The notes below the pieces were generated by a model. It had not been told where the DNA came from. It saw only the letters and a list, made by a program, of their open reading frames with translations, and ran no database searches. A stretch of DNA of 64,000 nucleotides from Salinilacustrithrix sp034522155 (GTDB lineage: Bacteria > Actinomycetota > Acidimicrobiia > Acidimicrobiales > Salinilacustritrichaceae), in NCBI GenBank assembly GCA_034522155.1, contig JAXHLP010000001.1, positions 124,001 through 188,000 on the forward strand. The letters are read 5' to 3'. Within the stretch, counting starts at the first letter, position 1. Each line of letters begins with the position of its first letter. The translations under genes and the position numbers were made by a program. Positions 1-14,792 of the stretch are shown here, piece after piece.

Positions 1-113
1 GCAGCACGCTCGCTAGCGGCGTGGGGCGACTCGCCCATCCGCCGACGGTGCCGGCCGTCGCTGACGACGGCAACCGCAGGATCGGTGTCGGCGAGGACGT
101 CTGATGCTCGTCG

Positions 114-681
114 TCATGAGTCCGAGGCCGAGCTCGGCGATCCACGAACGACGAGAAGGCCAAGTGCCAGGACCGCCGAGCGGAACCAGCCACCAGGAAG
201 GCGCATGACCGGGCGCCCACCCGAGTCTCGACCCGCGTTGTAGATCCCGGTCGAACTCGGTCCGTGAGCCGTTCGACGGGCCTCGGCTTCGAGCTCACTC
301 GAGCACGAAACTCCACTCGCCCATCTCGCCTCGTCCGCACTCGCCACAGGTGATACTCCTCGTCGAGCAGAAAGTCCCCGAACGGGCTCGGTGCTCTCTG
401 CGTAGAGCCGGTGACCGACCCGCACCGAGTTCCGACATCGCCGTTTCGGGATCCTCCACGTGCTCGAGCACGTGCGAGGCGATGACGAGCTCGAATGCGC
501 CGTTCCGGAACGGAAGATTGCCGATATCGCCAACGACGTACGGCCGGTGGTACGACAACCAGACGACCATTGCGGTGTAGGTCCTCCGCGATGTACCGCT
601 CGCAGCAGACTGATGCGGCACCGTTGGGAAAGGCCCCCGCTGCCAACGTCGAGCACCGGCCCGTCCCCAGACGTCCGGCAC
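114..681 (-). pseudogene. Class I SAM-dependent methyltransferase, frame-disrupted
   Basis: No single frame covers this gene, but pieces in different minus-strand frames together make a type-11-like methyltransferase. Near the 5' end is a VLDVGSGG-like motif I (read with a substituted first residue in one frame). Further on come DIGNLPFRNGAFELVIASH and HVLEHVEDPETAMSEL, the usual motif II/III region of small-molecule methyltransferases. The order of the pieces is correct for the family, so the gene is complete in outline but broken by single-base shifts. It lies at the downstream end of the polysaccharide series that starts at 5512, so a role in modifying a surface glycan is likely by context. 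The 3' boundary is uncertain. Whether it is a true pseudogene or a sequencing casualty cannot be decided here; preserved motifs favour the latter. Confidence 0.55.
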
Positions 682-894
682 TCGCGCCCTTGGACCAGCC
701 TGCTCGGATCGTCCTCGTGGACTTCCCTCGCCGCCTCATGCCCACAGCTCCCACGGTCGCGGCCTCACCCGTAGTAGCGCGGTGAGTCAGACGGACCCAC
801 CCACGAAGACCGTGTTCGTCTTCGGAGACCATCGTCGCGCGCTGGGCCTCTGCGGGGTTCGCAGGACATCCAGGATCGATCTGGTGAGGCCTCG

Positions 895-1813
895 TCATGT
901 TCCTCTCTCCCTTCCAGCTGCACGATTGATCTGCCGGGACCGCGTGCACAGGAAGGGCACCACGAGTTTCCCCAAACCGAGGCCGCGCAGGTCGAACATC
1001 ACCCTCAGCCCCTCGAAGCAGGCGGCAGGGAGAGCCGGTGGACGCGCTTCGTGGCCTTCCACCGGCAACGTGCCAGGACGTTGGAAGCGAAGTACTGAAT
1101 GCCCGGAGCTTCGTAGCATTTCCCGCGTTGCCGCGGCCATGGGCCGACCAGCGACGCCTGCGAACGCCCAGACGCGGGCAGCGGCTCCGAAGGCGACCTC
1201 GCGCGCCGTTGCACCGAAGCCTGCGGCCAGAGATCGAGGTCCTGCGGTGTAGAGGAAGAGCTCCTCATCGAATCCGCCGATCGCCCGGAAGCTATCGACG
1301 TTCAGGGCGAGCGGAGAGCGGCACCTGCCGGAACGATGCCCAGATGACGACACCTCTGATCCAGCCGGGTGGCGGCGCGCTTCGGCCGGCGAACGCCTGG
1401 CCCGAGGCGATGCATGGCTCAGCGCGTGCGCGACCTCCCGTGCGACGGTCGGGTAACGGTAGCCCAGCGTCCTGGATCCGTCCGCCGTCGTGGAGGCAGG
1501 CGCAACCGCGCCAGGCCGATCCGCGAGGCCGCGGTCGTCGCCGCGAGTCTCAGAATCGCCTCATGGCTCAGCATGCGCGTCAGGATTGCGCTACACCGCA
1601 ACGTCGGCCGAGGCTGCCAGCCATCGCCACGTTGCATGCGGCGCCGAAACCCACGTTGCCGCCCGTCGAGCGTACCGCCGCTGCTGGGCCCTCGTAGTCC
1701 CCGGAGTTGTCCGCCACGATCACCTCGTAGCCCGCCCGGCCAAGGCTTTCGGCGCGTGGCGCGATGAGCTCGGACGAGCAGTAGTTGACGAAGACGATCG
1801 TGGGCACGGTCAA
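895..1813 (-). pseudogene. Family 2 glycosyltransferase, frame-disrupted
   Basis: The N-terminus reads TVPTIVFVNYCSSELI, then VIVADNSGD and GGNVGFGAACNVAM, which are typical of rhamnosyltransferase-like GT2 proteins (the ADNSGD element corresponds to the nucleotide-binding region). About 150 codons later, in another frame, is FRAIGGFDEELFLYTEDLDL, assembled from two frames, which is the acceptor-side motif of the same family. The span is 919 bases, about 306 codons, the normal size for such an enzyme, so the shifts are compensated. The ATG at 1813 overlaps the stop of the upstream flippase by four bases. It probably adds a sugar to a cell-surface polysaccharide repeat unit. The disrupted frame is shared with all neighbours to 5512. 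Confidence 0.6.
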
Positions 1814-3157
1814 GGTTCCTCCCGTCTGGAGTCCCTCGAACGCGACAAGGCAAAGAACCGGCGGCTCCCGACCCGCAGCGCCTCAAAGGAAGGACGGGCG
1901 AGAGCGGTGAGCGATGTTCCAGGCAGGCTTCTCCACGCGTGCAGGGCGACGACAGCGGCGGAAAGATAACCCGCGAGTGACCCGATTCCAGCACCGACGA
2001 TGCCGCCGCGAGCGGCACGAGCGCCAGATCGGTCGCGCTCATCACCACGACGCCGATCAGTGCGGACGCGACTCTGATGACCTGACCGATCCGAGTACAC
2101 CAAGTCGATGACCACAAGTCGCCGAACGGCCATCGCGACGGACGCCGCCGCCAACCACGGAACGACCGAAACACTGTCCTCGTACGCCGCGCCGAACAGA
2201 ACCGGCACGCTCACCGGAGCGCTGATGGCGATGAGGGTCGCTGCGGTTGCGGTCACCGAAAAGTCGAGAGCTGTATCGGAGCTGGATCCAGCCTGCCGGA
2301 CCGCGCGGCGGCCGGCAGGAAGCAACGCCTGCGACCGCGCGTCGGGAACGAACCAAATGACCTCGGTCAGCGTGGCTGCCACCACGTACAGCCCCACGTC
2401 TTCCGTCGGAGCCGGGCGTCAGGAGCGAGGATCGCCAGGTCGCCACGATGCAAGAGTCCGGCAGAGAGCGCGCCAAAGGCGACTGGTCGCCCGACGTGCC
2501 GTGCCCCGCTTCCTCGAGCGCTCCACCAGCTTCTCGTCGGGGACAGGGGATGCATCCACCTCCCGTTTGCGGCCGGAGACGGAGGTAGCCCACCGGCATC
2601 CGACGAAAGGCGGCCGCGACCCGCTACGACGGCGCGTCCAACCGGTCGATGTCGAGCAGAAGCAGGACGGCCAACGCCGCCGCAGATCCGCAACCGAGAT
2701 CGACGTCGCGACGACGTACCGCCGCATGCGGTCGAGGCCCAGGACCCAGGCGGAGCTCCAAGAGCAGGCACGTCCACCCGACGGACGAACGCGACGGTTT
2801 GCCCCAGCAAGCACACCCACACCGAGTAGGGTGCCGACACGACGCCAGCCATGAAGCACAGCGACGCGGCCCCAGACCATGACGCGATGCGTTCTCCGGT
2901 CGAGTACGGCTCCGATGAGCGCTCGAGAATCCTGGGCGCCCAGGTCGACGAGCGATCCATGCGTCAACTCCCAGTCGCTGCCGCGACGCCGCCGAACAGC
3001 GCGATCGCGGAAATCACGCCGTAGATTTCCCCCGATCCGCTGGCACGAGAATCCCGAGCTGCAAGCACGCCGCCAGCAGCACCCACGACCTTCAACATTC
3101 CCGGACGAGACGACGACGATGGAGGCGGAAACGGAGAAGGCGGGACTCTCGCTTCAT
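1810..3157 (-). pseudogene. Polysaccharide flippase-like membrane protein, frame-disrupted
   Basis: The best-preserved part is the C-terminal half: GLYVVAATLTEVIWFVPDA, then LIAISAPVSVPVLFGAAYED and VVPWLAAASVAMAVRRLV. This alternation of hydrophobic helices with a FGxxYxxS..VVPWLA-type loop is seen in MATE/Wzx-like oligosaccharide flippases. The N-terminal part is spread over other frames (for example GEIYGVISAIALFGGVAATD and SWSGAASLCFMAGVVSAPY). The start is an ATG that overlaps the stop of the preceding GT2 gene by four bases, and the stop overlaps the next GT2 start. The 1348-base length fits a 449-residue protein, again normal size. Expected role: moving lipid-linked repeat units across the membrane. 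Assignment rests on helix pattern and context rather than a diagnostic motif. Confidence 0.5.
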
Positions 3158-4179
3158 CGCTTGACGGGGCGCAGTACCGCCTCGAGCACGACGCCCGACC
3201 ACCAACCCATCGTCGTCACCGCGATTCGCGGGGATTCGCGAACATCCTCGACATCACGTCCGGCGGCCCTCGTCGACAACCGAAGGTGGTCGACCGCGAA
3301 GTGCCACGAGGCCTGCCCCGAACCAAACGACATGGCGAGTTCGTCGGAAGGCGGCAATGGCAGCGGCCAAGGCCGTCGGTGGACCGGCGAGGAGGACGAT
3401 CTGGCGTCTCGGTGGTCGATGGCCCGCCTTCCGTCGTCGCCAATAGCGCACTTTCCAGCGACCGAACCTGACGTACTGGCGGAACAACGCCGGCAACGTG
3501 CAGCTCGCGGCAGGTCATCCGACCTCGACCGTGCCGCAGGAACCACGCCGATCCCGAGCCTGGCTCATCCGTCGGTCGAGATCGTAGTCCTGGTTGGTCT
3601 CAAGGGATTCGTCCGAACCCTCGCACGCCCGAAGTTGCGCCGTCCGGAATGCGCCGAGGTAGACGGTGTCGGAAGGTCCACTGGCGGATGAACGCCGGTA
3701 GCGGGCCCCTCCCATCGACAGGCGGTTGTCGAGTGCCCGGACGATCCCACGGGCGAGCGGGCCGTCGCCGGGCTCGCTGGGCGATCGCGCCTTGGGCGCC
3801 ACCAGCAGTACGACGACGTCGGGCCGTGATTCGAGCAGTTCGACAGACGCTGCCACATACTCCCGTCGGCACCACGCTTTCTTCGCGTCGACCCGACAGA
3901 CGATCTCACCTGAGCTCGCGGCCCGATCCGACGTTCAGGTTGCTGGGCGTGGTACCAGCGGCGATTGTCGAGGACCCTCCACCTGCTGCTCGTGGCGTGG
4001 AAGCTGCTGGCGCGGGCAACCGCAATCGTGTCGTCCGTGGAGTCTCCATCCACCACCACGATCTCCATGCGATCTGGTGGATAGCTCCTGTGCGAGCACT
4101 GCTGCCGAGACAGCGGCCGGATATCCGCTCACTCGTTGCGTGCCGGGATCAGCACGGTGACCAGTGGCCGCTCGCTCAC
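3154..4179 (-). pseudogene. ExoA-like family 2 glycosyltransferase, frame-disrupted
   Basis: A GTG start at 4179 gives SERPLVTVLIPARNE, followed after a frame break by SYPPDRMEIVVVDGDSTDD, the conserved N-terminal GT-A nucleotide-binding segment of GT2 enzymes. Near the C-terminus is LFRQYVRFGRWKVRYWRR, characteristic of ExoA/succinoglycan-type glycosyltransferases, followed by hydrophobic segments and RPVKR before the stop. The 1026-base span (342 codons) is typical of the family. The gene is framed by four-base overlaps on both sides: GTGA with the sugar transferase and ATGA with the flippase. It likely extends the lipid-linked sugar made by the upstream initiating transferase. At least two frame breaks are visible, one just after ARNE. 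Confidence 0.6.
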
Positions 4180-5512
4180 CGTCCCTTGCCCTCGCTTCCC
4201 AGCACCGACCGGAGCGGTCCGCCCGACGATGCGGACGTCGAACAGCAACGACTGGCGCCGGAGGTAGTGGAAGTCGTACTGGAGCTTCTCCAAGTGCGTC
4301 TCGCTCGTCGCCGGCGTAGCCGTACTTGACCTGGGCCCAGCCGGTCAGGCCGGGTCGGACGATGTGGCGGAGGTCGTAGAACGGGAGCTTCTCCACCAGC
4401 TCGGCAACGTACCGGGGCTGCTCGGGCCGCGGGCCGACCAGGCTGAGATCACCACGCACGATGTTCCACACCTGGGGCAGCTCGTCGAGGTGGGTCCTGC
4501 GGAGCAGATTGCCGAACGGCGTGATCCGAGGATCGTCCTCGCCGGTCCAGTCGGTGGGGATGTTGCCGTCGTCACGCATGGTCCGGAACTTGTGGATGGT
4601 GAAGACCGTGCCCGCCCTGGCCGACCCGGTCCTGGGCGTAGAAGAGCGGACCACGGTTGGCGACGAGGTTGCCCGACCGAAGACGAACGGGATCACCAGC
4701 ACGAGCGACGACGAGGCCCGATCAGTCCCGGCCGCGACGTCGACGAGGCGCTTGAAGCGGCTGAACCGGTCGCGGTGCACCTCGCCGATGTCGAAGAACA
4801 GCGCCACCCGGCCGAGGTCGGCCACGGGCAGCTTGCCGAGCCATTCCTCGTAGAACAGGGACTGGGTCCGCACGCGGACGCCCTGTTCGTGGAGCTGGGC
4901 CGCTTGGTCGATGATCCGCTCGTCCTCCTGCGCATCGCCGGAGAGCACGAGGACCGTCGCCTGCTCGCGGCGGACGACGTCGACGAGCGGACGTCCGTGC
5001 TCGGAGACGTCGGCGGCGATCTCGGCAGGCATGGCGACGGCGACGGCCGCCGGCTTCTCGGGGTTCATCGACAGCTCGACCGAGATCTCCTCCGCCAGCT
5101 CGGGCGGGCCGACGACGACGACCCGATCCCTCCGCTCGAGGCTCCTGCGGCCGGCGCCGGCGAGCGTCGACATCGCGTAGTACCAGGGCACTAGCAGCAG
5201 TGCCGAGCCGAAGACCACGAACCGGGGCAGCAGTGCGTCGCCGACGAAGAGCTGGACGGCCGAGATACCGAGCGCACCGGTCGCCGAGGCCATGAGCGAG
5301 GTCGGCAGCCGGCTGCGCAACGTGCGAGGCACCTCGGGCAGGCCGAGGCCGTAGGCCGAGAGACACAGGAGCCCGATGTAGGCGAACGCCCAGGTGAAGC
5401 GGAACGAGGCGGTGAAGTCGTAGTCGCCGATGGTCTCGGCGTGGTACTTGCTCAGCGCCAGGACGATGCCGACCACGCCGGCATACATCAGGGGTCGCGC
5501 GAGCCGCCTCAC
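4176..5512 (-). pseudogene. Polyprenyl-phosphate sugar-1-phosphate transferase, minor frameshifts
   Basis: The N-terminal half has about five hydrophobic segments (from MYAGVVGIVLALSKYH to VFGSALLLVPWYYAMS), then a CoA-binding-like Rossmann region (RDRVVVVGPPELAEE). The catalytic bacterial sugar transferase domain follows with FTIHKFRTM, HLDELPQVWNIVRGDLSL, VGPRPEQP and RPGLTGWAQVKYGYAGD. This is the WbaP/WcaJ architecture that starts exopolysaccharide repeat units on undecaprenyl phosphate at the inner membrane. The frame is disturbed around 4630-4740, where an expected hydrophobic helix is scrambled and then restored, and again near 4290, where an extra T breaks DALEKLQYD. The C-terminal QSLLFDVRI element is recovered in the shifted frame. 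It is the first gene of the polysaccharide series and lies about 45 bases downstream of uvrA. Confidence 0.75.
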
Positions 5513-5556
5513 ACCCCGATGCTACGGCACTGTCGGAAGTCGACTTGAGCGACCCT

Positions 5557-8443
<2,887 letters not shown>

Positions 8444-8468
8444 GGTGAACGTTTGTTCGGAAGTTCGA

Positions 8469-10201
8469 TCACGCCCCCGGAAGCCGTGGGCAATGTCGAT
8501 CTCGGATCCCGACGGCTCGTAGCCAGCGAGATCGGGTATCGGGTTCTCGCCGCGAACGCCAGATGAGCATCAGCCGTGCGGCACCTGTGGAACGGATCTC
8601 CCCGAGAAGCTCGTCAGCGAGTGACGTGTCGATCAGCACCAAACGACCATCGAGCGAGAGCTTGTAGGCGAAGAGACCGAACACCGGCGAAACCGACACG
8701 AAGTAGTCGATGTCCTGCCGCGCGACGAGCTCATCCGCCTGATACTGCATGTGCTCCATCTCCGAGGCGAGACGTCTCGCCTCGCGCAGCCCGCCGATCG
8801 GGACCAAGACGAACGCGACGACGACACCGGCGAGGGCGATCTGCGCCGGACGTTTGGCACGGTCCCAGGTGTTCGCGAGCCGGACGGCGAGGTACGGCGT
8901 GACGCCGGGAACGGCGATCGCGAAGTAGCGCCAGCCCCACTCGAAGCCGCCGACGATGCTGTACTGCGTGGCGAGGACCGCACACGCGAACAGCACGATC
9001 ACCCACCCGTTCCACGGCGGAAGCGCCGTGTCGCCGCTGGAACGGCGCAGCACGAGGAACAGGACCATCGGGAATCCGACGACGAGCCCGGATGCGACGG
9101 TCGGGCCAGCGAGCAACACGACTGCACCGGCGACGGCGAATCCGGCAGGAACGATGGCCAGCGCCGGGTCACCGCCGAAACGCACCAGCAGGAGCGCAAC
9201 GACACCGAGGCACACGGTGATGGCAAGGATCATCGTCGACGGCAGCTCGTAGGCCATCGTCATCGTGTCGAACAGCGTGCGCTCGGCCGAGTCCACGAAC
9301 TCGCCGAACCCTTGAGGACGAGACGCTGAGGAGACGACCTGCGGGCCGCCGGAACGCCCGGCGACCGCCTCGATCCAGCGGGGTTCGAGCAGGTACGTGC
9401 TCAGCGCAGCTGCTCCTGCGACACCCCCGGTCACCAGGTCCTCGAACTGCTTCCGCAGGATCCCACGTCCCCCGTAGATGGCGGCGACGGCGACACCGAG
9501 GAGCACGAACTCGCTCCTGAGCAACGACCCGACCACGACGGAGAACGCAACCGCGATCCACACGGGCGGTCCTCGCCACCGGTCGAGCGAGACGAACAGC
9601 GCCGCACCCAACGCGGCTGCGGGGCCGTGGGCGATGAGGAGCTGCGCGTCGAACAGCAACGGGCTTCCCGCCAGCGTCAGCCAGAACGCAGCCGCCGCCG
9701 TCCGACGTGAGCAACGGTGACACAGAGCCCAGCTCCCGCACGCCGCTGCGAGCACACCCGCGGCGACGAAGGCCCGGATCGCGGTCAAGCCACCAAGATC
9801 GTGCAGCCTCGCGGTGATCTCCACGTAGAGGGGTGCTTCGCATAGGGCGCGTAAGCACCATCGGCCACGTTCGCGCGGATCATCGGCACGAGCGATGCAT
9901 CGACATCGACGTCCGGCAGCGGGGTGGAAGTGACCCAATCCCCCCGGTCGTGGACCTCGGCCTGCGCCACGAGTGCCGCTTCATCGACGAAGATGAAGCT
10001 CGACGTTCCCACGAAGGCCATCGCGAGTGTGAGGACGACCGCTCCGATCGCTGCGTGGAACCACAGGACCTGGACCGGCGCGCTGGTCTGATGAGTCGTT
10101 CTGGTGCCCCCCGACTTCTCAGCCCGAGAGGCCTCGCTCGCAGTCCGTCGTGAAACCCGCTCGAGCACGGTGGCCGATGCTACTGAGCAGGGGTTGCCCA
10201 C
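8469..10201 (-). pseudogene. Polytopic GT-C-like membrane protein, one-base frameshift
   Basis: Two overlapping frames join into one membrane protein of about 577 residues with around ten hydrophobic helices. The N-terminal part runs AIGAVVLTLAMAFVGTSSFI then FVDEAALVAQAE, an acidic first periplasmic loop of the kind used by GT-C lipid-sugar-dependent glycosyltransferases. It reaches ADGAYAPYAKHP. The frame then breaks at a run of four G (9830-9833). Adding one base gives the expected KHPLYVEITARLHDLGG. Later there is LLRSEFVLLGV, resembling the R-x-E helix start of such enzymes. It probably transfers sugar at the outer membrane face, but donor and acceptor are unknown. It ends 25 bases before uvrA. 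The start is uncertain: GTG at 10201 or 10168. Confidence 0.55.
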
Positions 10202-10308
10202 CCTCGGGGAGACTCGAGGAGGCAGGTGCGCTGCACATCCTGATCGGTGAGCGTTGATCGGGCAGACATCACCGGAGCTCGACGCAGCCGAGCTCTACGA
10301 TCGCCCCG

Positions 10309-11582
10309 ATGGGCGCCGAGGAGTCAACCGCACCGACCGACATGTGGCCCCAACCCGGATGCCGGCAGGCGAACGACTCCGAACGCGGCCCTCGACCGAT
10401 TGCGGTGGCCTGCTTCGCCTCGCTCGGCGCCATTCTCTTCGTCATTGCGCGGCTGGTCGCCCACGACGGCGACATCACCTCGTTCATGCGCGTGGGCGAC
10501 GAGTGGATCGTCGAAGGCGCCGAGGAGCGCGAGGACTTCGCGCTCGTCGGTGGCATCGGCTACGACGGTCAGTACTTCTACCGCCAGGCCATCAACCCGC
10601 TGAGCACGGCTGTCCACGTCGATGGCATCCCACTCGATCGGCCCGCCTACCGCAGCGCCCGGATCACCTACCCGACGATCGCATGGGCTCTGAGCGGGGG
10701 CGGCCAGCGCGAGCTGGTGCCATGGGTGCTCCCGGCCATCAACGTCATCGCCATCGGAGCCATCGGAGGTGTCGGAGCGACCCTCGCTCGCCGGGAAGGT
10801 CGCACGACCTGGTGGGGGGCTGTCTTCGCCGCGTGGCCCGGATTCATCGTCGGTCTCGGATTCAACCTCGCAGAACCGGTCGCCGCAGCCCTGGTGCTGT
10901 GGGGCGTGCTCGAGCTGCGCCGCGAGCATCACTGGGTCGCAGGCGTCGCTCTCAGCGCTGCCGTGCTGACACGGGAAAGCGCGCTGATCGTCTCAGCGGC
11001 ACTCGTCGGCGTCTGGTTGCTCCGGCGCGTCCGTTTCGCGGGCATCCCCGACCGACTCGTTGGCACGAGGCTCTCGAAGATCCACCTCGCGCCGATGCTG
11101 GCTCCTCCGGTCGCCTACCTCGGCATGCAGTGGTGGATGGCGCGCCGCTTTCCCGGCGACACCGCGGAGGCCACGTCCCAGTCCGCGACGCACCTCGGGA
11201 ACCTTCCCGGAGCCCCGCTGGTCCGCCAGCTCGCGGAATGGGTTTCGAGCGGGAGCACCGTGCAGCTCTTTCAGCTCGTCCAGGTGCTCGGTCGATGGCA
11301 CTTCTCTTCGTCGCTCTCCTCGCGACACTGAAGGACTCCGACGCCGGGATGCCGGTCGAGCGGGTGGGCCTCGTCGGCGGAACCGTGCTGGTCCTCATGC
11401 TCGATGCGGTCGACCGCATGGTCACGTATCTGCGCTGGCCCGACCTCGCGGTCATGCTGGGCATGGCCGTCCTCGTGTCTTCCCGGGCGTCCCACCGGCC
11501 AGCCTGGGTCACCGACCGCATCATCGCCGGGTCGATCGTCCTGCTCTGTGTCACGACCATCCCCGTCTGGGTGTGGATCTGA
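10309..11582 (+). pseudogene. Polytopic GT-C-like membrane protein, one-base frameshift
   Basis: Starting at ATG 10309 the protein has a short hydrophilic N-terminus, a first helix (VACFASLGAILFVIARLVA), then GIGYDGQYFYRQAINPL. That is the first-loop motif common in actinobacterial GT87/ArnT-like membrane glycosyltransferases. Further helices follow, with LTRESALIVSAALVG matching the R-x-E pattern. The frame ends prematurely at 11331, but the other frame continues FVALLATLKDSDAG and a final helix to 11582. Adding one C at about 11304 gives RWHFLFVALLATL and a continuous 424-residue protein. It is divergent from the similar gene to its left (about 107 bases between starts) and convergent with the one to its right (3 bases between stops). 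Substrate unknown. Confidence 0.55.
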
Positions 11583-11585
11583 GGG

Positions 11586-13297
11586 TCAGTCGAACTGGTA
11601 GTGCCGCACCTCGAAGGTCCGTCCGAAGAGATCGATCTCGTCGACTCCGAGCTGGCTGGTGCCCTCGAGTTCGGGATCGGGATCGCTCGAGCGCTGCAGC
11701 ACGGAGAACCGCTCGACCCCAGCTCTGCTCAGGACGCGCACCGGACCGTCCAGAGCGCCGTCACGAGGTGCCGACAGCCATCGCTCATCCAGCGAGCGCT
11801 GGCCGACTTCCCGGAGGAAGAACTGGTTGCGTCCGATCAGCGCGTCCTCCTGCACCTCGATCACCTCGTCGAAGAAGCGGTCAACCTCGTGCGAGCGGTG
11901 GACGAGCCACACGACCCCGAACAGGGTCACACCCAGCGAGACGGCGATGACCGTGTTTCGCGCAGCGGCCGGCATTCCATCGCGGCACAAGGTCACCACG
12001 CCCACGACACCGAGCAGGAACCCGGACAGGAGCACGTAGCGGCCACCCCACTGCGGTCCTGCTCCGCCCAGAAGCTGGAAGGCCCAGACGATCGGCAGTG
12101 AGACCACTGCCACGACCGTGACGATGCCTGCACGGCGACCACCCCGGAAGGCAAGAGCCGCGGAGGCGACCGGGAACGCGGCGAAGAGTCCGGAGACGAA
12201 GCCCAGCCCGGTCATCACGACCGCGAGGAACGGAAGGCTCAGCACCGCGACGACGAGCGGCAGCCGATCGTGGGGCAGGCGGGGCACGTAGCGAGCCGCT
12301 GTTGCCACGATGATGACGAACACGATCCCGAGCACGATCGCCACGGGCTCGTTCGCGGACGAGATCGCGAACGTCGTGCGTAGCCCTTCCTCGATGCGCG
12401 TCGCTGTCTCGGACTCGACAGCGCCGGAAAGCGTCGCCGATGCCCGGTCGCCACGGGACGCACCACCGAACGTCGATTCGATCCGGGCGTTGAGCAGCCA
12501 CACCGCACCGAGTCCGGCCACCGACGACGCCCCGGCGACAACCGCAGCGACGAGGCGCCGACGGACCGCCATGGAGATGCATACGGCCGCCACGATGGTC
12601 AACGCGTAGACGAGGAGCTCCTGACGCATCACCGCGCCCAGGCCGAGAAGTGCGCCTGCCACTGCGCCCATCCAGGGCTGACGGCGGCCGTCGGCGACGT
12701 CGACGGCGAGCACCGCTGCCCAGGCACCACATGCCACGCCGAGGGAGTGCTCCCACAGATCGAGCGCGTAGACCGCCAGCGGCGACGCGAGACCCGACGA
12801 CGAGCATGGTCGGGACGTGCGGCCCGCTCACCTCCGATGCGGCGGGCGAGTGCACGCGCCGGCAAGCGCCGCGGCCACCGTCCCCAGGATCGGCACCGCC
12901 AACGCCAGGCGGTAGCCACCCAGGTCGTAGAGGGGACGAGCAGCAAGAACCATCGGAATCGTGGTGACCTGAACCCACTCCGTCTCGGTTTCCTTCGTGC
13001 CGTACAGGGGGTGGAAGTCCCCTCGGGATCCCACTCCTCGGCCCAGTAGCCGACATCGAGTGACCAGTCGCCGCGCGTGGTCATCGCCTCGAGCGTGGCG
13101 ACCTTTCCGCCCGTGTCCGTGCCGAGGTAGGCGTCGCCGTTCACGAGAAGGGCGCCGATCACCAGCACTACCGTGACGAGCAGAACAGCGAGAGGAAACC
13201 GACGTCGGTCGAGCCGAACGCTGCCGAGGATCTGTTTCCACGAATTCCTCAGTCCTCCTGGATCGCACCGATGTGACACTACGACGGGCCATCGCAT
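11586..13297 (-). pseudogene. Polytopic GT-C-like membrane protein, several frameshifts
   Basis: The C-terminal 383 residues are one clean frame with about eight helices, including GAVMRQELLVYALTIVAA (the R-x-E element) and a hydrophilic tail ending EVRHYQFD. The N-terminal third is split. RFPLAVLLVTVVLVIGALLV with GTDTGGKVATLEAMTTRGDW is in one frame, FHPLYGTKETE and PLYDLGGYRLALAVPILG in another. The second frame supplies the acidic loop and first helices in the expected order, so at least two or three single-base shifts lie between about 13,020 and 12,780. The intact protein would be near 560 residues. Membrane glycosyltransferase function is inferred from architecture and from the neighbouring relatives. 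The start is unclear; an AGGAGG lies close upstream near 13,256. Confidence 0.5.
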
Positions 13298-13299
13298 CG

Positions 13300-14790
13300 A
13301 GCCAGGTTGATCTGAATCCGACGCAGCTGGTGCACCTTCACGAACGACCGATCGAGCCGTCTCGCGATCGCCGCACGACCTGCAGTCAGCCGGTCGAGCG
13401 TCTGGAGCGGGTCGGCGTTCGGGTAGCGTCCAACCTGGTGCGGGTCAGGCACCTCATCTCGGTTCACCGCGGTCGAGATCTCGCTGGCGGCACTCGGTGC
13501 TCCTCGATCGTGGGCCCGGTCGGTCGCCACGCTGACCGCAGGCAGGGAGCCGCCCGCGTACCTCGCTGACTGCAGCGATCGTCGAGCGAGCAGCACGGTC
13601 GTCCTCGACGAGTATGAACCCAGTGCTCGGTGTCGATCGGGCCGTAGTCGACGGCCATGTCTATTCCGGACAAGGCGCCCCGGTCAGCCCTACCTCGGCG
13701 TGCCCGTCCTCTGGGTCGCCGAGATCCATCGGCGCCGAGGAGGCCACCGAGCTTCCGGGTGCGGTCGAACCTCGGGCCTCTGGAGCCAGGACGTTCGGCG
13801 TTCTGCGCAATCCCGGCCGCGGCACTCGCCGTCATCCTGTCGGCACGACCACGCCCGGCGATTCGGGCGACTCCACCTCGATCTCCGGTGATCGACCTCG
13901 CTCGCCCTGGTCGGCACGACCCAGCTCCTGCCACTCGCCGGCAACCTGTACGGGCACGTTCTCGCGAGCGCACTCGGCATTCGCCGCGCTGGCATCTCAT
14001 CCCGGACGAGCGTCCGGACGGCGGGGACCTGCTCGGCGCGGGTGCGCTGTCGGCGTTCTCCGTCGTGGTCGAGTACCCACTCGCCGTTACGGCGCTCGCA
14101 ATGGGCGTGTGGCTGTGGTGGCGACACGAGCTTCGTCGCGCCGCGCTCTTCGCCGTCCCACACGTTGTCGCCGCGGCGCGTCGTGCTTCTGGTCAACAAC
14201 CTGCTCGTGTATGGAGTAGCTCGGCACGGGCGTACGGCACGAAGGAGCACGAACCACTTCTTCGATGTTCCACAGATCAGCAACGTGGTTCAGATCATCG
14301 GAGGGTCTCGCGGGCTGGTCTTCACTCCGGTTGTGCTCGCCGGACTTGTCGGGCTCGCCTCGGGCTACGGCGGTCACCGGGCTTGCTGGTCGTGCCCGCA
14401 ATCTCCTTCGGAGCGTTCTTCCTCCTCCAGGCCGGATGGGTGAATCCGTGGGTGGCGGTGGCCCGGGCCGCGTGCACCTCGCGCCCGCGATCCCGTTCCT
14501 GTGCCTCCCACGTCGCCTGACGTCTTGGCCAACGTGGCGCCGAGTCCCGTGTCCGCGCTTCATGACCGTCGGTGCGATCTCGATGGGGCTCGCGCTCTAC
14601 ACCTACGAGGTCATGCCCAAAGATGGTCTGCTGATCGAGACACACCTCCGCCGGATGCTCGAGAGCGGTGCCAACCCGACGATCTTCACGATCCTCATGG
14701 GCGGAGTCGGCTGGCTCGTACACGCTGTCCTGGTCGGCGTGACGCGCGTGGTGGCTCGTCCGGAGCAGTTTCCGAGCGGTCGGCAACCGA
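13300..14790 (+). pseudogene. Polytopic GT-C-like membrane protein, many frameshifts
   Basis: Fragments of one membrane protein appear in order in all three plus frames: VLGVDRAVVDGHVYSGQGAP, GVPVLWVAE, LPLAGNLYGH, GAGALSAFSVVVEYPLAVT, VLLVNNLLVYG, NHFFDVPQISNVVQIIGG, LLVVPAISFGAFFLLQAGW and TIFTILMGGVGWLVHAVLVG. Such proteins (acidic loop near the N-terminus, ten or so helices) are common in Acidimicrobiia and resemble dolichyl-phosphate-mannose-type transferases. The region has a frame change roughly every 100-150 bases, the highest density in the window. The start cannot be placed; the first 150-200 bases show nothing recognisable on either strand. No clear stop is seen before uvrB, so the 3' end may overlap it. 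Confidence 0.45.
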
Positions 14791-14792
14791 GA

